Part shown: positions 55,352 to 64,000 of the stretch, piece by piece
Position numbering within the stretch: the first letter of the stretch is position 1
How the letters are laid out: each line of letters begins with the position of its first letter
From: Microbulbifer sp. SAOS-129_SWC
GTDB taxonomy: Bacteria > Pseudomonadota > Gammaproteobacteria > Pseudomonadales > Cellvibrionaceae
Direction: 5' to 3'
DNA: 64,000 bases
NCBI RefSeq assembly: GCF_039696035.1
Contig: NZ_CP155567.1
Location: 1,793,001-1,857,000 of the forward strand
Translations under genes and position numbers: made by a program
Notes under the pieces: generated by a model
The model's database searches: none
Seen by the model: the letters and a program-made list of their open reading frames with translations, nothing else
What the model was told of the DNA's origin: nothing

Positions 55352-57967
55352 TTAAATCGCGACATCCTGAATTTCAGTAGCGGCAATGCGCTTGCCTTCT
55401 TCGGCAGATTTCTGGAATTCCTCAATCTGGTCGAAGTTCAGGTAACGGTAGATCTCTGCCGCCATGGAGTTGATGTTTTTCGCATACTCCAGGTACTCGG
55501 CCGGGGTGGGCAGTTTGCCGAGGATGGCGCCCACGGAGGCCAGTTCCGCAGAGGTCAGGTACACATTGGCACCGTCGCCCAGGCGGTTGGGAAAGTTGCG
55601 GGTAGAGGTGGACAGCACGGTGCTGTTCGCCGCTACGCGCGCCTGGTTACCCATGCACAGGGAGCAGCCGGGCATTTCGGTGCGGGCACCGGATGCACCG
55701 TAGATGTTGTAGTAGCCTTCTTCCATCAGCTGGTGCTCGTCCATCTTGGTGGGCGGCGCGATCCACATGCGGGTGGGGAGGCTGCCCTTGTGCTGGTCGA
55801 GCAGTTTACCGGCGGCGCGGAAGTGACCGATGTTGGTCATGCAGGAGCCGAGGAACACTTCGTCGACTTTGTCGCCGGCTACTTCAGACAGCAGGCGTGC
55901 GTCGTCCGGATCGTTCGGGGCGCACACGATCGGCTCCTTGATCTCGGCCAGGTCGATCTCGACCACTTCGGCGTACTCGGCGTCTTTGTCCGCTTCCATC
56001 AGCTGCGGGTTTTCCAGCCACTCTTCCATGGCACGCGCGCGGCGCTCCAGGGTGCGGGCGGAGCCGTAACCTTCGGCGATCATCCAGCGCAGCAGGGTGA
56101 TGTTGGAGCGCAGGTACTCGGCGATGGTTTCTTCAGACAGCTTGATGGTACAGCCGGCAGCAGAGCGCTCGGCGGAGGCGTCGGACAGTTCGAACGCCTG
56201 TTCCACGGTCAGGTTGTCCAGGCCTTCGATCTCGAGGATGCGGCCGGAGAAGGCGTTCTTCTTGCCTTTCTTCTCCACGGTCAGCAGGCCCTGCTTGATA
56301 CCGTAGTAAGGAATCGCGTGGACCAGGTCGCGCAGGGTGATGCCGGGCTGCATTTCACCCTTGAAGCGCACCAGCACGGATTCCGGCATATCCAGCGGCA
56401 TAACGCCGGTCGCCGCGGCAAATGCCACCAGGCCGGAACCGGCCGGGAAGGAGATGCCCATCGGGAAGCGGGTGTGGGAGTCGCCACCGGTGCCCACGGT
56501 GTCGGGCAGCAGCATGCGGTTCAGCCAGCTGTGAATGATGCCGTCCGCCGGGCGCAGGGAAACGCCGCCGCGGTTCATGATGAAGTCCGGCAGTTTGTGC
56601 TGGGTGTCGATGTCCACCGGCTTCGGGTAGGCGGCGGTGTGGCAGAAGGACTGCATGACCAGGTCGGCCTGGAAGCCGAGGCAGGCGAGGTCTTTCAGTT
56701 CGTCGCGGGTCATCGGGCCGGTGGTGTCCTGGGAGCCGACGGTGGTCATCTTCGGCTCGCAGTAGGTACCCGGGCGTACGCCGTCCATACCGCAGGCCTT
56801 GCCGACCATCTTCTGGGCCAGGGTGTAGCCTTTACCGGTGTCGTTCGGCTGCTCCGGCAGGCGGAACAGTTCGCTCGCGCCGAGGCCGAGGGATTCGCGG
56901 GCCTTGGTGGTCAGGCCGCGGCCGACGATCAGGTTGATGCGGCCACCGGCCTGCACTTCGTCGAGCAGCACCTGGGAGCGCAGTTCGAATTCGCTCAGGA
57001 CCTTGCCGTCTTCAGCCAGGATCTTGCCGTCGTAGGGGCGGATCTCGATCACGTCGCCCATGTTCAGCTCGTCTACCGGTGCTTCAAACACCAGTGCGCC
57101 GGCGTCTTCCATGGTGTTGAAGAAGATCGGTGCCACTTTGCCGCCGATGCAGATACCGCCGGCTTTCTTGTTCGGTACGCCCGGCATGTCTTCGCCGAAG
57201 TACCACAGTACGGAGTTGGTGGCGGATTTGCGCGAGGAACCGGTGCCGACCACGTCGCCGACGAAGGCGACCGGCAGGCCCTTGGCTTTGGCTTCTTCGA
57301 TCTGCTTCAGCGGGCCGGTTACGCCGGCTTCTTCCGGCTCCAGGCCGTCGCGCTTCATCTTGTACATGGCCAGCGCGTGCAGCGGGATATCCGGGCGGGA
57401 CCAGGCATCCGGGGCCGGGGACAGATCGTCGGTGTTGGTTTCGCCGGTGACCTTGAACACGGCAACCTTGATGCTTTCCGGCACCTTGTTGCGCTTGGTG
57501 AACCACTCGGCGTCGGCCCAGGACTGGATCACTTCCTTGGCTTTGTTGTTACCGGCTTTGGCTTTCTCTTCCACATCGTGGAAGGCGTCGAACATCAGCA
57601 GGGTGCCTTTCAGCTGCTCGGCGGCCAGGTCGGCCAGGTCTTTGTCATCGAGCAGCTCGACCAGGGTGGCGATGTTGTAGCCGCCCAGCATCTGGCCCAG
57701 CAGTTTGGTGGCGTGTTCGCGGTCGATGAGGGGGGACTTCGCCTCGCCCTTGACGATGGCGGACAGGAAGCCGGCTTTGACATAGGCTGCCTCGTCCACA
57801 CCCGGCGGTACGCGGTGGGTCAGCAGGTCAACCAGTTCCTGTTCTTCGCCGGCGGGGGGATTCTTCAGCAGCTCGACCAGATCGGCCGTTTGCTCGGCAT
57901 CGAGCGGCTTGGGCGGAATACCTTGTTCGGCGCGTTCGGCGACGTGTTTGCGATAGGCTTCAAGCAC
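55352..57967 (-). CDS. acnB: Aconitate hydratase B
   Basis: 871 residues, the usual AcnB length. The N-terminal HEAT-like domain starts [22 protein letters not shown]. The 4Fe-4S ligands are in [10 protein letters not shown] and [11 protein letters not shown]. It interconverts citrate and isocitrate and can act as a 2-methylisocitrate dehydratase; the apo form can bind mRNA. It is monocistronic with a terminator. Confidence 0.98.
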   Translation of the reverse strand: MLEAYRKHVAERAEQGIPPKPLDAEQTADLVELLKNPPAGEEQELVDLLTHRVPPGVDEAAYVKAGFLSAIVKGEAKSPLIDREHATKLLGQMLGGYNIATLVELLDDKDLADLAAEQLKGTLLMFDAFHDVEEKAKAGNNKAKEVIQSWADAEWFTKRNKVPESIKVAVFKVTGETNTDDLSPAPDAWSRPDIPLHALAMYKMKRDGLEPEEAGVTGPLKQIEEAKAKGLPVAFVGDVVGTGSSRKSATNSVLWYFGEDMPGVPNKKAGGICIGGKVAPIFFNTMEDAGALVFEAPVDELNMGDVIEIRPYDGKILAEDGKVLSEFELRSQVLLDEVQAGGRINLIVGRGLTTKARESLGLGASELFRLPEQPNDTGKGYTLAQKMVGKACGMDGVRPGTYCEPKMTTVGSQDTTGPMTRDELKDLACLGFQADLVMQSFCHTAAYPKPVDIDTQHKLPDFIMNRGGVSLRPADGIIHSWLNRMLLPDTVGTGGDSHTRFPMGISFPAGSGLVAFAAATGVMPLDMPESVLVRFKGEMQPGITLRDLVHAIPYYGIKQGLLTVEKKGKKNAFSGRILEIEGLDNLTVEQAFELSDASAERSAAGCTIKLSEETIAEYLRSNITLLRWMIAEGYGSARTLERRARAMEEWLENPQLMEADKDAEYAEVVEIDLAEIKEPIVCAPNDPDDARLLSEVAGDKVDEVFLGSCMTNIGHFRAAGKLLDQHKGSLPTRMWIAPPTKMDEHQLMEEGYYNIYGASGARTEMPGCSLCMGNQARVAANSTVLSTSTRNFPNRLGDGANVYLTSAELASVGAILGKLPTPAEYLEYAKNINSMAAEIYRYLNFDQIEEFQKSAEEGKRIAATEIQDVAI

Positions 57968-58261
57968 GGATAAGTCCCTCTTTGTATATGGGGTGGCACC
58001 AACAGCTGGCAGAAATCCCGGGTGCGGATGTCAGCCCCTCGGGAAAAAGTGCGTTCGGGCCGCTGGAGGCGGGGGGCGAATTCTACCGCAACCGCGGATT
58101 TCTGTTAAGTTTATTGAAAAATCAATAACTTACGCGAATTGCCATTATTTGGTTGGTGAATAATGGTCAATTTGTGAGCTCGATCTTCCCATTGGAAAGC
58201 AAACAAAATAGTCTAGCGCGCGGGTAATCCCCACCTGGAATTCGGCCTGGCTTGGAATCAG

Positions 58262-58717
58262 ATGTTTAAAAAAGTCCGCACACCCTGTATCGGCGTTTGC
58301 TCCACCGGCATTGGCGACAATGTCTGCCGCGGCTGTAAGCGGTTTGCCCACGAGGTGATCGACTGGAATGCCTATTCCGAGGACCAGCGCCGGGTTATCG
58401 CCGAGCGCCGCGAGGGCTACCTGGTCAACGCCGTACGCAGCCAGCTGGAGATCGTGGACCAGAAGCTGCTGGTCGCGCAGCTGCGCCACCAGCAGATCCG
58501 TTTTGACGAAGCGCAAAATCCCTACTGCTGGGTGTTCGAATTGCTGCGCGCCGGCGCCAGCCAGATTCCCGATCCGGCCCTCTATGGCCTGTGCCCGACG
58601 CCTGTGGCTCGCGGTGTGCCGCTGGTGGAATTGCGCCGGCGTATCGACGAGGATTTCTATGCGCTGTCGGTGGCCTACTACCAGCGCTTTGTGGCGCCGG
58701 GATTGCAGCACGCCTGA
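58262..58717 (+). CDS. DUF1289 protein
   Basis: 151 residues. The N-terminal CIGVCSTGIGDNVCRGCKR is the four-cysteine DUF1289 motif, probably a metal or iron-sulfur site. Most DUF1289 proteins are ~60-80 residues; this one has an extra ~90-residue domain (QNPYCWVFELLRAGASQIPD). Function unknown. Confidence 0.85.
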   Translation: MFKKVRTPCIGVCSTGIGDNVCRGCKRFAHEVIDWNAYSEDQRRVIAERREGYLVNAVRSQLEIVDQKLLVAQLRHQQIRFDEAQNPYCWVFELLRAGASQIPDPALYGLCPTPVARGVPLVELRRRIDEDFYALSVAYYQRFVAPGLQHA

Positions 58718-58738
58718 GCCTGCCCACCGGGCCGGCGG

Positions 58739-59206
58739 CTACCAGTTGGGTTTCGCCACCATCAAAAAAACAATCACCAACATTGCCGGAAACGCAATCG
58801 CGCCCAGCAGGCACCAGGCGCGCATGATGCGGCGCAGGGATGCGTTGTCGTCAGCGTGATCATCAGAATTGTGGGCGTGATGCCTTAGCCGGTACTGCAG
58901 AAACACCACCGGCAGCCACAGCAGGAACACCGACCCCGTCAGCGCTGTCGCAAGTTGTAGCCACGGCTGCTGCAGCCAGCCGGGATTGATGATCAGCATT
59001 CCCGTCGCACTGCCGAGCAGTGTCACTGCCGCGCCGCCGGTAAACAGCCAGTCGGCGGCTACAGTTTCGCCGCTGACCCAGCGAATAACCCGGCGATCCC
59101 CACTCAACCAGCCCCGCAGTGTGTACCAGGCGATGCCGATACCGGTGCCGAGAACAATCGTGGCGCTGAGGACGTGCAGGGTTTTCAGGAGCAGGTAGGG
59201 CGTCAT
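58739..59206 (-). CDS. DUF2269 integral membrane protein
   Basis: 155 residues from the ATG at 59206 (MTPYLLLKTLHVLSATIV) with four helices. The conserved His in KTLHVLSATIVLGTG and a second His-rich loop (RLRHHAHNSDDHADDN) are visible. Function unknown. It converges on the DUF1289 gene. Confidence 0.88.
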   Translation of the reverse strand: MTPYLLLKTLHVLSATIVLGTGIGIAWYTLRGWLSGDRRVIRWVSGETVAADWLFTGGAAVTLLGSATGMLIINPGWLQQPWLQLATALTGSVFLLWLPVVFLQYRLRHHAHNSDDHADDNASLRRIMRAWCLLGAIAFPAMLVIVFLMVAKPNW

Positions 59207-59335
59207 GCGGGCGATCCTGGTTGGGTTAGTGGTGGCGGATACCATAACGCTAATCGTCGCTAAGGGCAGCGGGAAGCGCCTCTTGGCGGGCGTGGCTAAC
59301 TGAGCGTATTCCTCCGGGGAATATGGCCGCGTACG

Positions 59336-60262
59336 CTAGCCGCGTAAAAACACCCGCAACGCCGGCAGAAATGCCTCGCCACCCAGCGCCAGGTCGCGCC
59401 GCTGCCGCCGGCGGCTGTGGCCGGGCTGGTGATCGACGCGGGTAAATTCCGGCAGCTGGCCGTGTTCATCCGCCAATACCAGCACCGGCATGGCCGCATA
59501 GCCTACCTGGCGATACGTCTCGTCATCTTCCTCGCGAAAAATTTCCGCCACCTGCAGGTTGGGGCGGCTCTGCACCTGCACCTGGCGCAGGTCGTCGTGT
59601 TGAGCGCGATGCAGCCCGGCGAGCAGGTGGCGCTGGTACTGGATGCCGGCATCGATACCCTGGGGATCCATCTGCACCAGTTTGCGCTCGCACCACTCCA
59701 CCGTGACTTTGCGGATCGACTTGCGCGCCTTGATCCAGCTGAGCGACAGGGCGTCCGGCCGGGTAGGGCAGAGCAGTACCTGGCGGTAGCACTGGCGCAG
59801 GTGCGCGCGCGGGTGCCTGGCCTCGGCCAGTAAATCACGCAGACGCTGGTCCCGCTCTGCCGCCGGCCTGTCGCTGACCGCCGCGCGGAATGCGCGTACC
59901 GCCTCGGCGAATGTGTCTTTGGCGCTGTTCAGTGCGCGGGCGCTGTCGATCGCACTCTGCGGCACCGCGAGCAGCCCGGGGATCTGCAGGGTGCTGCGGG
60001 CATCGCTGGCCGCGGCGGGGGTGTCGGTGTAGTCGAGCTGCGCGATCAGTGCGCCGGCCAGGGCGAACGGGTGCTCGAAACTACCGCCGAGCTGCGCGGC
60101 GGCATCGGCGGCAAACGGCGGTTGCAGCAGGTAGTGTTGCCACGGCCGGCTGGACACCTGCAGCTGTTCCAGCTGCTGGCGCAGGGCGGCGGCACTGGTG
60201 GCGAGCCGCTGCAGGGATTGGGGCACTGCCGCGGCTGTGCGGCGGACATCCTTGGCTGGCAT
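59336..60262 (-). CDS. tus: Tus-family DNA replication terminus site-binding protein
   Basis: 308 residues, the length of E. coli Tus (309). Aligned by eye to Tus, STLQIPGLL, the RQVLLCPTRPDALSLSWIKARKSIRKV stretch (matching the Tus LHDPATLRFGWANKHIIKN core), RPNLQVAEIFREEDDETYRQ and the last strands LPALRVFLRG all correspond. Tus binds Ter sites and stops replication forks in one direction. Homologues outside enterics are patchy, so both its target and role here need testing. No canonical Ter was found beside the gene. Confidence 0.8.
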   Translation of the reverse strand: MPAKDVRRTAAAVPQSLQRLATSAAALRQQLEQLQVSSRPWQHYLLQPPFAADAAAQLGGSFEHPFALAGALIAQLDYTDTPAAASDARSTLQIPGLLAVPQSAIDSARALNSAKDTFAEAVRAFRAAVSDRPAAERDQRLRDLLAEARHPRAHLRQCYRQVLLCPTRPDALSLSWIKARKSIRKVTVEWCERKLVQMDPQGIDAGIQYQRHLLAGLHRAQHDDLRQVQVQSRPNLQVAEIFREEDDETYRQVGYAAMPVLVLADEHGQLPEFTRVDHQPGHSRRRQRRDLALGGEAFLPALRVFLRG

Positions 60263-60432
60263 GAGGCCTCGGGCAATTGTTTATGGAGAGTATAAATATA
60301 CCACTTGATAAGTCGTTATCAATTGATCCTTTTCCACTGCCACCACCGAACTCGGGAATACCCTGCAGCCGCGCTGGCGAATCAGGGCAGGGCGATTACT
60401 GTGGCGCGGCTACACTCCCTACCATTAGCGCC

Positions 60433-61182
60433 ATGAACCGCTGCGAATTCAAAGACTCCCTGCTGCGCGTGATGGAGCGCAAGGTGCACTGGGCGCAACC
60501 GGCATTTGCTGCCGGTATGGTGCCCAGGGATCTGTTGCATATCCATCTGGAGCAACAGTACGGCACTTACGTGCGGGATTTTCCGCTGTTGCTGGCGCAG
60601 GCCTACGGGCAGTGCCCGCTGCCCGCCGTGCGGCGGGCGCTGGCGGAGATCCTGTACGAGGAGGAGACTGGCCGCCTGAGTGACAGCGGCCCGCACGCGG
60701 AGCTGTATCTGGAGTACCCGCGCGGCCTCGGCATGAACCTGGATCGCTTCAAGGGGGTGCAGCTGCTGCCGGCTGCGGCCGCATTCCGGCAGTTGCTGGA
60801 CGATGCCTGCAGCCATCACGGCTGGGAAGTGGCGGTGGCAGTGAGCGTCCTGTTTCTTAAGGGGGGCGCGTACGATCGCGATGTGCTGGAGCCGGGGCGG
60901 CCCCTGCGGCCGCAGCCACCGCTGCGCGATCACCCGCTGGTGAAGCACTACGGCCTGCCGCTGGCGAATCTGGCGCTGCACCGGGTCAACCGCCAGCGGG
61001 AGTGTGCCCTGCGCAAGACGGCCTGGCACCTGATGCTCGATTATGTCGACGAGCGCGCGCGCCCGCTGGTGCTGCAGTGGTTGGGGCGGGCGCTGCACGC
61101 CTGGCTGCACTATCGGGATGAGGTCGCGGAGCACTGCGGCCTGGTGCAGCTGGCCCAGCATCAGGCGCGCCGGGCCGGTTGA
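60433..61182 (+). CDS. Iron-containing redox enzyme family protein (haem-oxygenase-like fold)
   Basis: 249 residues from the ATG at 60433 (MNRCEFKDSLLRVMERKVHW). Helical bundle with conserved ligands in HLEQQYGTYVRDFP, EILYEEETGRLS and SHHGWEVAVAVS, as in the TENA/PqqC/haem-oxygenase-like diiron oxidases. Some relatives cut fatty acids or modify amino acids. Substrate unknown. An upstream in-frame extension to 60277 is non-family sequence. Confidence 0.75.
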   Translation: MNRCEFKDSLLRVMERKVHWAQPAFAAGMVPRDLLHIHLEQQYGTYVRDFPLLLAQAYGQCPLPAVRRALAEILYEEETGRLSDSGPHAELYLEYPRGLGMNLDRFKGVQLLPAAAAFRQLLDDACSHHGWEVAVAVSVLFLKGGAYDRDVLEPGRPLRPQPPLRDHPLVKHYGLPLANLALHRVNRQRECALRKTAWHLMLDYVDERARPLVLQWLGRALHAWLHYRDEVAEHCGLVQLAQHQARRAG

Positions 61183-61267
61183 GCGGATTGTGGTTGCCGG
61201 TTAGGCAAGTGGCCCGCGGCGCCGCTATAATCCGCCGCCCACAAAGCCCGATTTGCGATTAACCACC

Positions 61268-61888
61268 ATGAGTACCCCAGTCCCCGATCTGTCCGCCATT
61301 CACGACTTCCTGCTGTGCCCCACGCCCGACGCCTGGGTGGAGGCGGCGCTGGCGGAGCCGGAGCTGATGCTGGTGGATCACGCCAATTGCGAGAAGAAGG
61401 CGGCGGGTACCGCGCTGAACCTGATGTTCCGTTATCTGGACAACTTCGAACTGCTGAACAAGATGTCGCGCCTGGCGCGCGAGGAGCTGCGGCATTTCGA
61501 GCAGGTGCTGGCGATCATGAAGAAGCGCGGCATTGCCTATCCCCATATCAGTGCCTCCCGCTATGCCGCGGGCCTGCGCGAACAGGTGCGTGCGCATGAG
61601 CCGGCGCGGCTGGTGGACACACTGATCTGCGGGGCGATTATCGAGGCGCGCTCGTGCGAGCGCTTTGCGCGTATCGCCCCACACCTGGACGAGGAGCTGC
61701 AGAAATTCTACCTGTCACTGCTCAAGTCCGAGGCGCGGCATTTTCGCGATTACCTGACGCTGGCCGAGAAAGCCGCGGGTGAGGATATTGAATCGCGAGT
61801 GCAAGAGCTGCTGGAAGTGGAGCGCGGTCTGGTACAGGGCGGCGATGGCGAGTTCCGCTTTCACAGCGGTGTGCCGGCGCGCACCTGA
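61268..61888 (+). CDS. miaE: tRNA 2-methylthio-N6-isopentenyladenosine-37 hydroxylase
   Basis: 206 residues. A diiron ferritin-like helical bundle with ligands in VDHANCEKKAA, REELRHFEQVL, AIIEARSCERF and SEARHFRDYL (ExxH pairs). It hydroxylates the isopentenyl group of ms2i6A at position 37 of tRNAs for U-starting codons, after MiaA and MiaB. It follows the haem-oxygenase-fold gene by 85 bp. Confidence 0.95.
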   Translation: MSTPVPDLSAIHDFLLCPTPDAWVEAALAEPELMLVDHANCEKKAAGTALNLMFRYLDNFELLNKMSRLAREELRHFEQVLAIMKKRGIAYPHISASRYAAGLREQVRAHEPARLVDTLICGAIIEARSCERFARIAPHLDEELQKFYLSLLKSEARHFRDYLTLAEKAAGEDIESRVQELLEVERGLVQGGDGEFRFHSGVPART

Positions 61889-61943
61889 CGGTGCGCGGCG
61901 ACCGTGCTACCGCGGCCTGTCCACACTCAAGTCGATACCCGGA

Positions 61944-62219
61944 TCAGTCGGCGCGGTCGATTTTGGCGAGCAGGTCGACAAACTCCTGCAGATCGTACGC
62001 GTTGCCGTAGTCGACGGTGTATTTGTTGTGAAAGAACACCGTCAGCTGCACCTTGGATGAGCTGATAAATACGGTGTAGCCGTCGAAATCGGTATTCATG
62101 GTCAGGCCGCGATAGTGCCAGCCATCTTCTCTTTTCTCGCCTTTGCGAGTCGCCTTGTCAAACACCCGCAGTGCCTGTTTGACGTCGATCTTGTGTTCCT
62201 GTTCCACGACTTCCTCCAC
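61944..62219 (-). CDS. DUF3081 protein
   Basis: 91 residues. [39 protein letters not shown] are the family pattern; found in marine gammaproteobacteria. No catalytic residues known. Convergent with miaE. Confidence 0.85.
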   Translation of the reverse strand: MEEVVEQEHKIDVKQALRVFDKATRKGEKREDGWHYRGLTMNTDFDGYTVFISSSKVQLTVFFHNKYTVDYGNAYDLQEFVDLLAKIDRAD

Positions 62220-62294
62220 TGGCGTTTGCGCTAAACTTAATGTTTTCGTACGCGGAGCCGTTCCGCGTCTTTTCTTCCGGTCAGCTTAAACCAC

Positions 62295-62768
62295 ATGGCG
62301 TCAGGCAACCAGACTTCGCCGGTGCGGAAAACCCGGCTGTTCGATGCGCTGGCCTATCTCGGCCTGCTGCCGTTTGTGCTCGGTATCCTGATGCAGGCGA
62401 CCGGTGTCGAGGTTTTCGGCGTGGGTGGCCGCTTGTGGTTCGCCGCCTACAGCGCTGTGATTCTCAGCTTCCTGTGCGGAATCTGGTGGGGCGGGGCGCT
62501 CAATCGGGTGGCGCACCGCCACCGCATTGCCCTCGCTGTACTCAGCAACCTGGTGTGTGTTGGCGGCTGGGTTGCGCTGCTGCTGTACCGCACCCCGTGG
62601 GCCCTGCCGCTGCTGGCGCTGGGGTACGCCTTTGTGGTGACAGCCGAGGCGCGGCTGAATCCGAACCTGCCGCGTTTGTACGACTATTTCAGAACCCGCA
62701 GCCGGGTAACTTATCTCGTGATCGGATGTCATCTGATTATGATTGTGACCATTCTATTCACCGACTGA
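62295..62768 (+). CDS. DUF3429 membrane protein
   Basis: 157 residues with four to five helices; [17 protein letters not shown] and [13 protein letters not shown] are DUF3429 features. Function unknown. The next gene follows by 14 bp, so they may be cotranscribed. Confidence 0.85.
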   Translation: MASGNQTSPVRKTRLFDALAYLGLLPFVLGILMQATGVEVFGVGGRLWFAAYSAVILSFLCGIWWGGALNRVAHRHRIALAVLSNLVCVGGWVALLLYRTPWALPLLALGYAFVVTAEARLNPNLPRLYDYFRTRSRVTYLVIGCHLIMIVTILFTD

Positions 62769-62782
62769 ACGGGAGAAGGACC

Positions 62783-63415
62783 GTGAGTGAAGCCATTGCC
62801 AATGCCGCGATTGATCAGCTCTTTACCGACGCCAGAACACACAGTCACTGGCTCGACAAACCGGTCGCGGACGACACCCTGAATCGTCTCTACGACCTGA
62901 TGAAAATGGGGCCCACCAGCGCCAACTGCTGTCCGGTGCGGATTCTGTTCCTGAAGAGCAAAGAGGCCAAGGAGCGCCTGAAGCCGGCACTGAATGAGGG
63001 CAATGTCGAAAAAACCTTGGCGGCGCCGGTGACCGCGATCATTGCGCACGATCTGAAGTTTTACGAATACCTGCCCAAGCTGTTTCCCCATGCCTCGGCG
63101 CGGGACTGGTTTGTGAACAATTCGGAGCTGGCCGCTGCCACGGCCTTTCGCAACGGTTCACTGCAGGGCGGGTATTTTATTCTCGCCGCGCGCGCACTGG
63201 GGCTGGACTGCGGGCCCATGTCCGGCTTCGACAACGCCGCTGTAGACCACGAGTTTTTCCGCGAGCCCAGCGAGGACGCGGCGTTCCAGCAGGAGCATTG
63301 TCCGGACAGCCATATCAAGTCGAACTTCCTGTGCAACCTCGGTTACGGCGACCCGGAAATGCTGCACCCGCGCAGTCCGCGCTTCGATTTCGATGAGGTG
63401 TGCAAGATTCTGTAG
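62783..63415 (+). CDS. Malonic semialdehyde reductase-like nitroreductase (RutE/HadB family)
   Basis: 210 residues from the GTG at 62783, with AAGGA 5 bp upstream. [36 protein letters not shown] is the RutE family start, and the FMN-binding C-terminal [16 protein letters not shown] is intact. Reduces malonic semialdehyde or related carbonyls with NAD(P)H and FMN. No rut operon is beside it. Confidence 0.9.
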   Translation: MSEAIANAAIDQLFTDARTHSHWLDKPVADDTLNRLYDLMKMGPTSANCCPVRILFLKSKEAKERLKPALNEGNVEKTLAAPVTAIIAHDLKFYEYLPKLFPHASARDWFVNNSELAAATAFRNGSLQGGYFILAARALGLDCGPMSGFDNAAVDHEFFREPSEDAAFQQEHCPDSHIKSNFLCNLGYGDPEMLHPRSPRFDFDEVCKIL

Positions 63416-63446
63416 CGAAGCTCTTTTCCAGTGGGAGTCCCACCCC

Positions 63447-63475
63447 GGGCGGACACAAGGTCCGCCCCTACAGAC
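63447..63475. repeat. Short REP-like repeat
   Basis: GGGCGGACACAAGGTCCGCC followed by CCTACAG, a shortened relative of the elements at 37927-37972 and 63556-63600. It and the next copy are in inverted orientation about 80 bp apart. Confidence 0.75.
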
Positions 63476-63555
63476 GGAGTCAGGTGGTCAAGATTCCGGC
63501 GGTGCTTACAGAGCGTATTAGGCGCTGCAGTGGATAGAACCACTAAACAGGTTTC

Positions 63556-63600
63556 GTAGGGGCGAACCTTGTGTTCGCCCGCGCGGGCCACAGGCCCGCC
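63556..63600 (-). repeat. REP-like repeat (inverted copy of 37927-37972)
   Basis: GTAGGGGCGAACCTTGTGTT then CGCCCGCGCGGGCC, near-identical to the reverse complement of the element between ahpC and ahpF. It lies between two convergent genes. Confidence 0.85.
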
Positions 63601-63613
63601 GGCCAATTGCGCG

Positions 63614-64000
63614 CTAACTGCCCGCCACCGTCACCACATCCCCCAGCCGCCGCCCGATAATCGTGCGCATATCCGCCGCCAGCTGTCGGTAAAAATTCCG
63701 CCCCGGTGCGCTGGCGCGCCACACCAGGCCGTGTTGGCGCAGGATCGGTTTGCCCTTGAGTTCACTCACATGCAGCGCTTCCGGATCGTGCATCTCCGAA
63801 TGCACGTAGAGGCCGGGCAGGAAGGCCACCCCTAACCCCATCACTACCATCTGCCGCAGCGTATCCAGGCTGGTGCCCTCGTAGTCCCGCTGCAACTGGG
63901 CGCCGAGGTCCCGGCAGATCTCCTGTACCTGGTGGTGAAAGTGGTGCTGATCCTCCAGTGTCAGCACCTTTTCACCGCGCAGCTGCGATGGGGTCACCTT
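63614..64000 (-). CDS. LysR-family regulator, C-terminal part (OxyR-like), cut by window end
   Basis: The effector-domain C-terminus of a LysR protein (129 residues visible); the N-terminus lies beyond 64000. LEDQHHFHHQVQEIC and TSLDTLRQMVVMGLGVAFLPGL align with the OxyR redox loop and following helix, but the peroxidatic Cys199 position is His, while a Cys corresponding to Cys208 (in EIC) remains. So it is OxyR-like in layout but probably not a thiol peroxide sensor. Confidence 0.8.
   Translation of the reverse strand, partial: KVTPSQLRGEKVLTLEDQHHFHHQVQEICRDLGAQLQRDYEGTSLDTLRQMVVMGLGVAFLPGLYVHSEMHDPEALHVSELKGKPILRQHGLVWRASAPGRNFYRQLAADMRTIIGRRLGDVVTVAGS

Noticed and set aside
55733..57973. 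746-residue plus-strand frame opposite acnB
   Set aside because: Antisense shadow of a high-GC gene with no family pattern; acnB is certain on the other strand.
62240..62782. N-terminal extension of the nitroreductase
   Set aside because: The extension overlaps the DUF3429 gene in another frame; a GTG with a good ribosome-binding site begins the family domain at 62783.

Overview
The window looks like chromosome from a marine, polysaccharide-degrading gammaproteobacterium, most likely in the Cellvibrionales (Microbulbifer, Saccharophagus or Teredinibacter type). The basis is a high GC content, poly-serine linkers and stacked carbohydrate-binding modules in secreted glucanases, and typical gammaproteobacterial genes (acnB, miaE, DUF3081, YceH, a Tus homologue). 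The genus is an inference; no rRNA or tRNA gene is visible to anchor it.

Layout. 1-640 is a tandem array of 124-bp units, followed by a UvrD-like helicase. 2985-9456 is a sulfide/persulfide module: SulP transporter, two YeeE/YedE half-transporters and a BigR/SqrR-type repressor on the minus strand, facing a persulfide-dioxygenase-like hydrolase, a DUF442 protein and a second SulP on the plus strand. Two back-to-back promoters and a dyad lie between the arms. 9431-20426 carries YceI, a WbuC cupin, two secreted GH16 beta-glucanases (one fused to a thaumatin-like domain), a hydrolase, a cold-shock protein, a GST, a GNAT, a GFA protein and a LysR regulator.

20.5-36 kb is the accessory region. 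A citrate synthase gene (20527-21630) is followed by two decayed copies of its own 3' end (about 24.57 and 27.3 kb). From 24.36 to 35.9 kb I see a run of integron attC-like sites, all in one orientation, separating mostly minus-strand, lower-GC cassettes: GFA, metallo-beta-lactamase-fold hydrolase, aldo/keto reductase with divergent LysR, DUF4917 (SIR2-like), a small WYL-like protein, an Mrr-like nuclease and a Shedu nuclease. No integron integrase is in the window, so this fits a CALIN (cluster of attC sites lacking integrase). One attC has a ten-copy hexanucleotide microsatellite in its hairpin loop and is split by a frameshifted IS110-family element. This defence-rich array, its unusual attC and the citrate synthase 3'-end duplications are the most interesting content.

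36-64 kb is core-like: ahpF-ahpC, a DUF2157/GDYXXLXY/CPBP membrane operon, ExoD, a Nudix/NAD(P)-binding pair, YceH, a Tat-exported molybdenum hydroxylase with its 2Fe-2S subunit and a tri-haem cytochrome c, DUF72, katG, a cupin, a possible RNase, a GIY-YIG-like protein, acnB, DUF1289, DUF2269, a Tus homologue, a haem-oxygenase-fold enzyme, miaE, DUF3081, DUF3429, a RutE-like nitroreductase, and a LysR gene cut by the window end. Peroxide defence (ahpCF, katG) and sulfur-stress genes are well represented.
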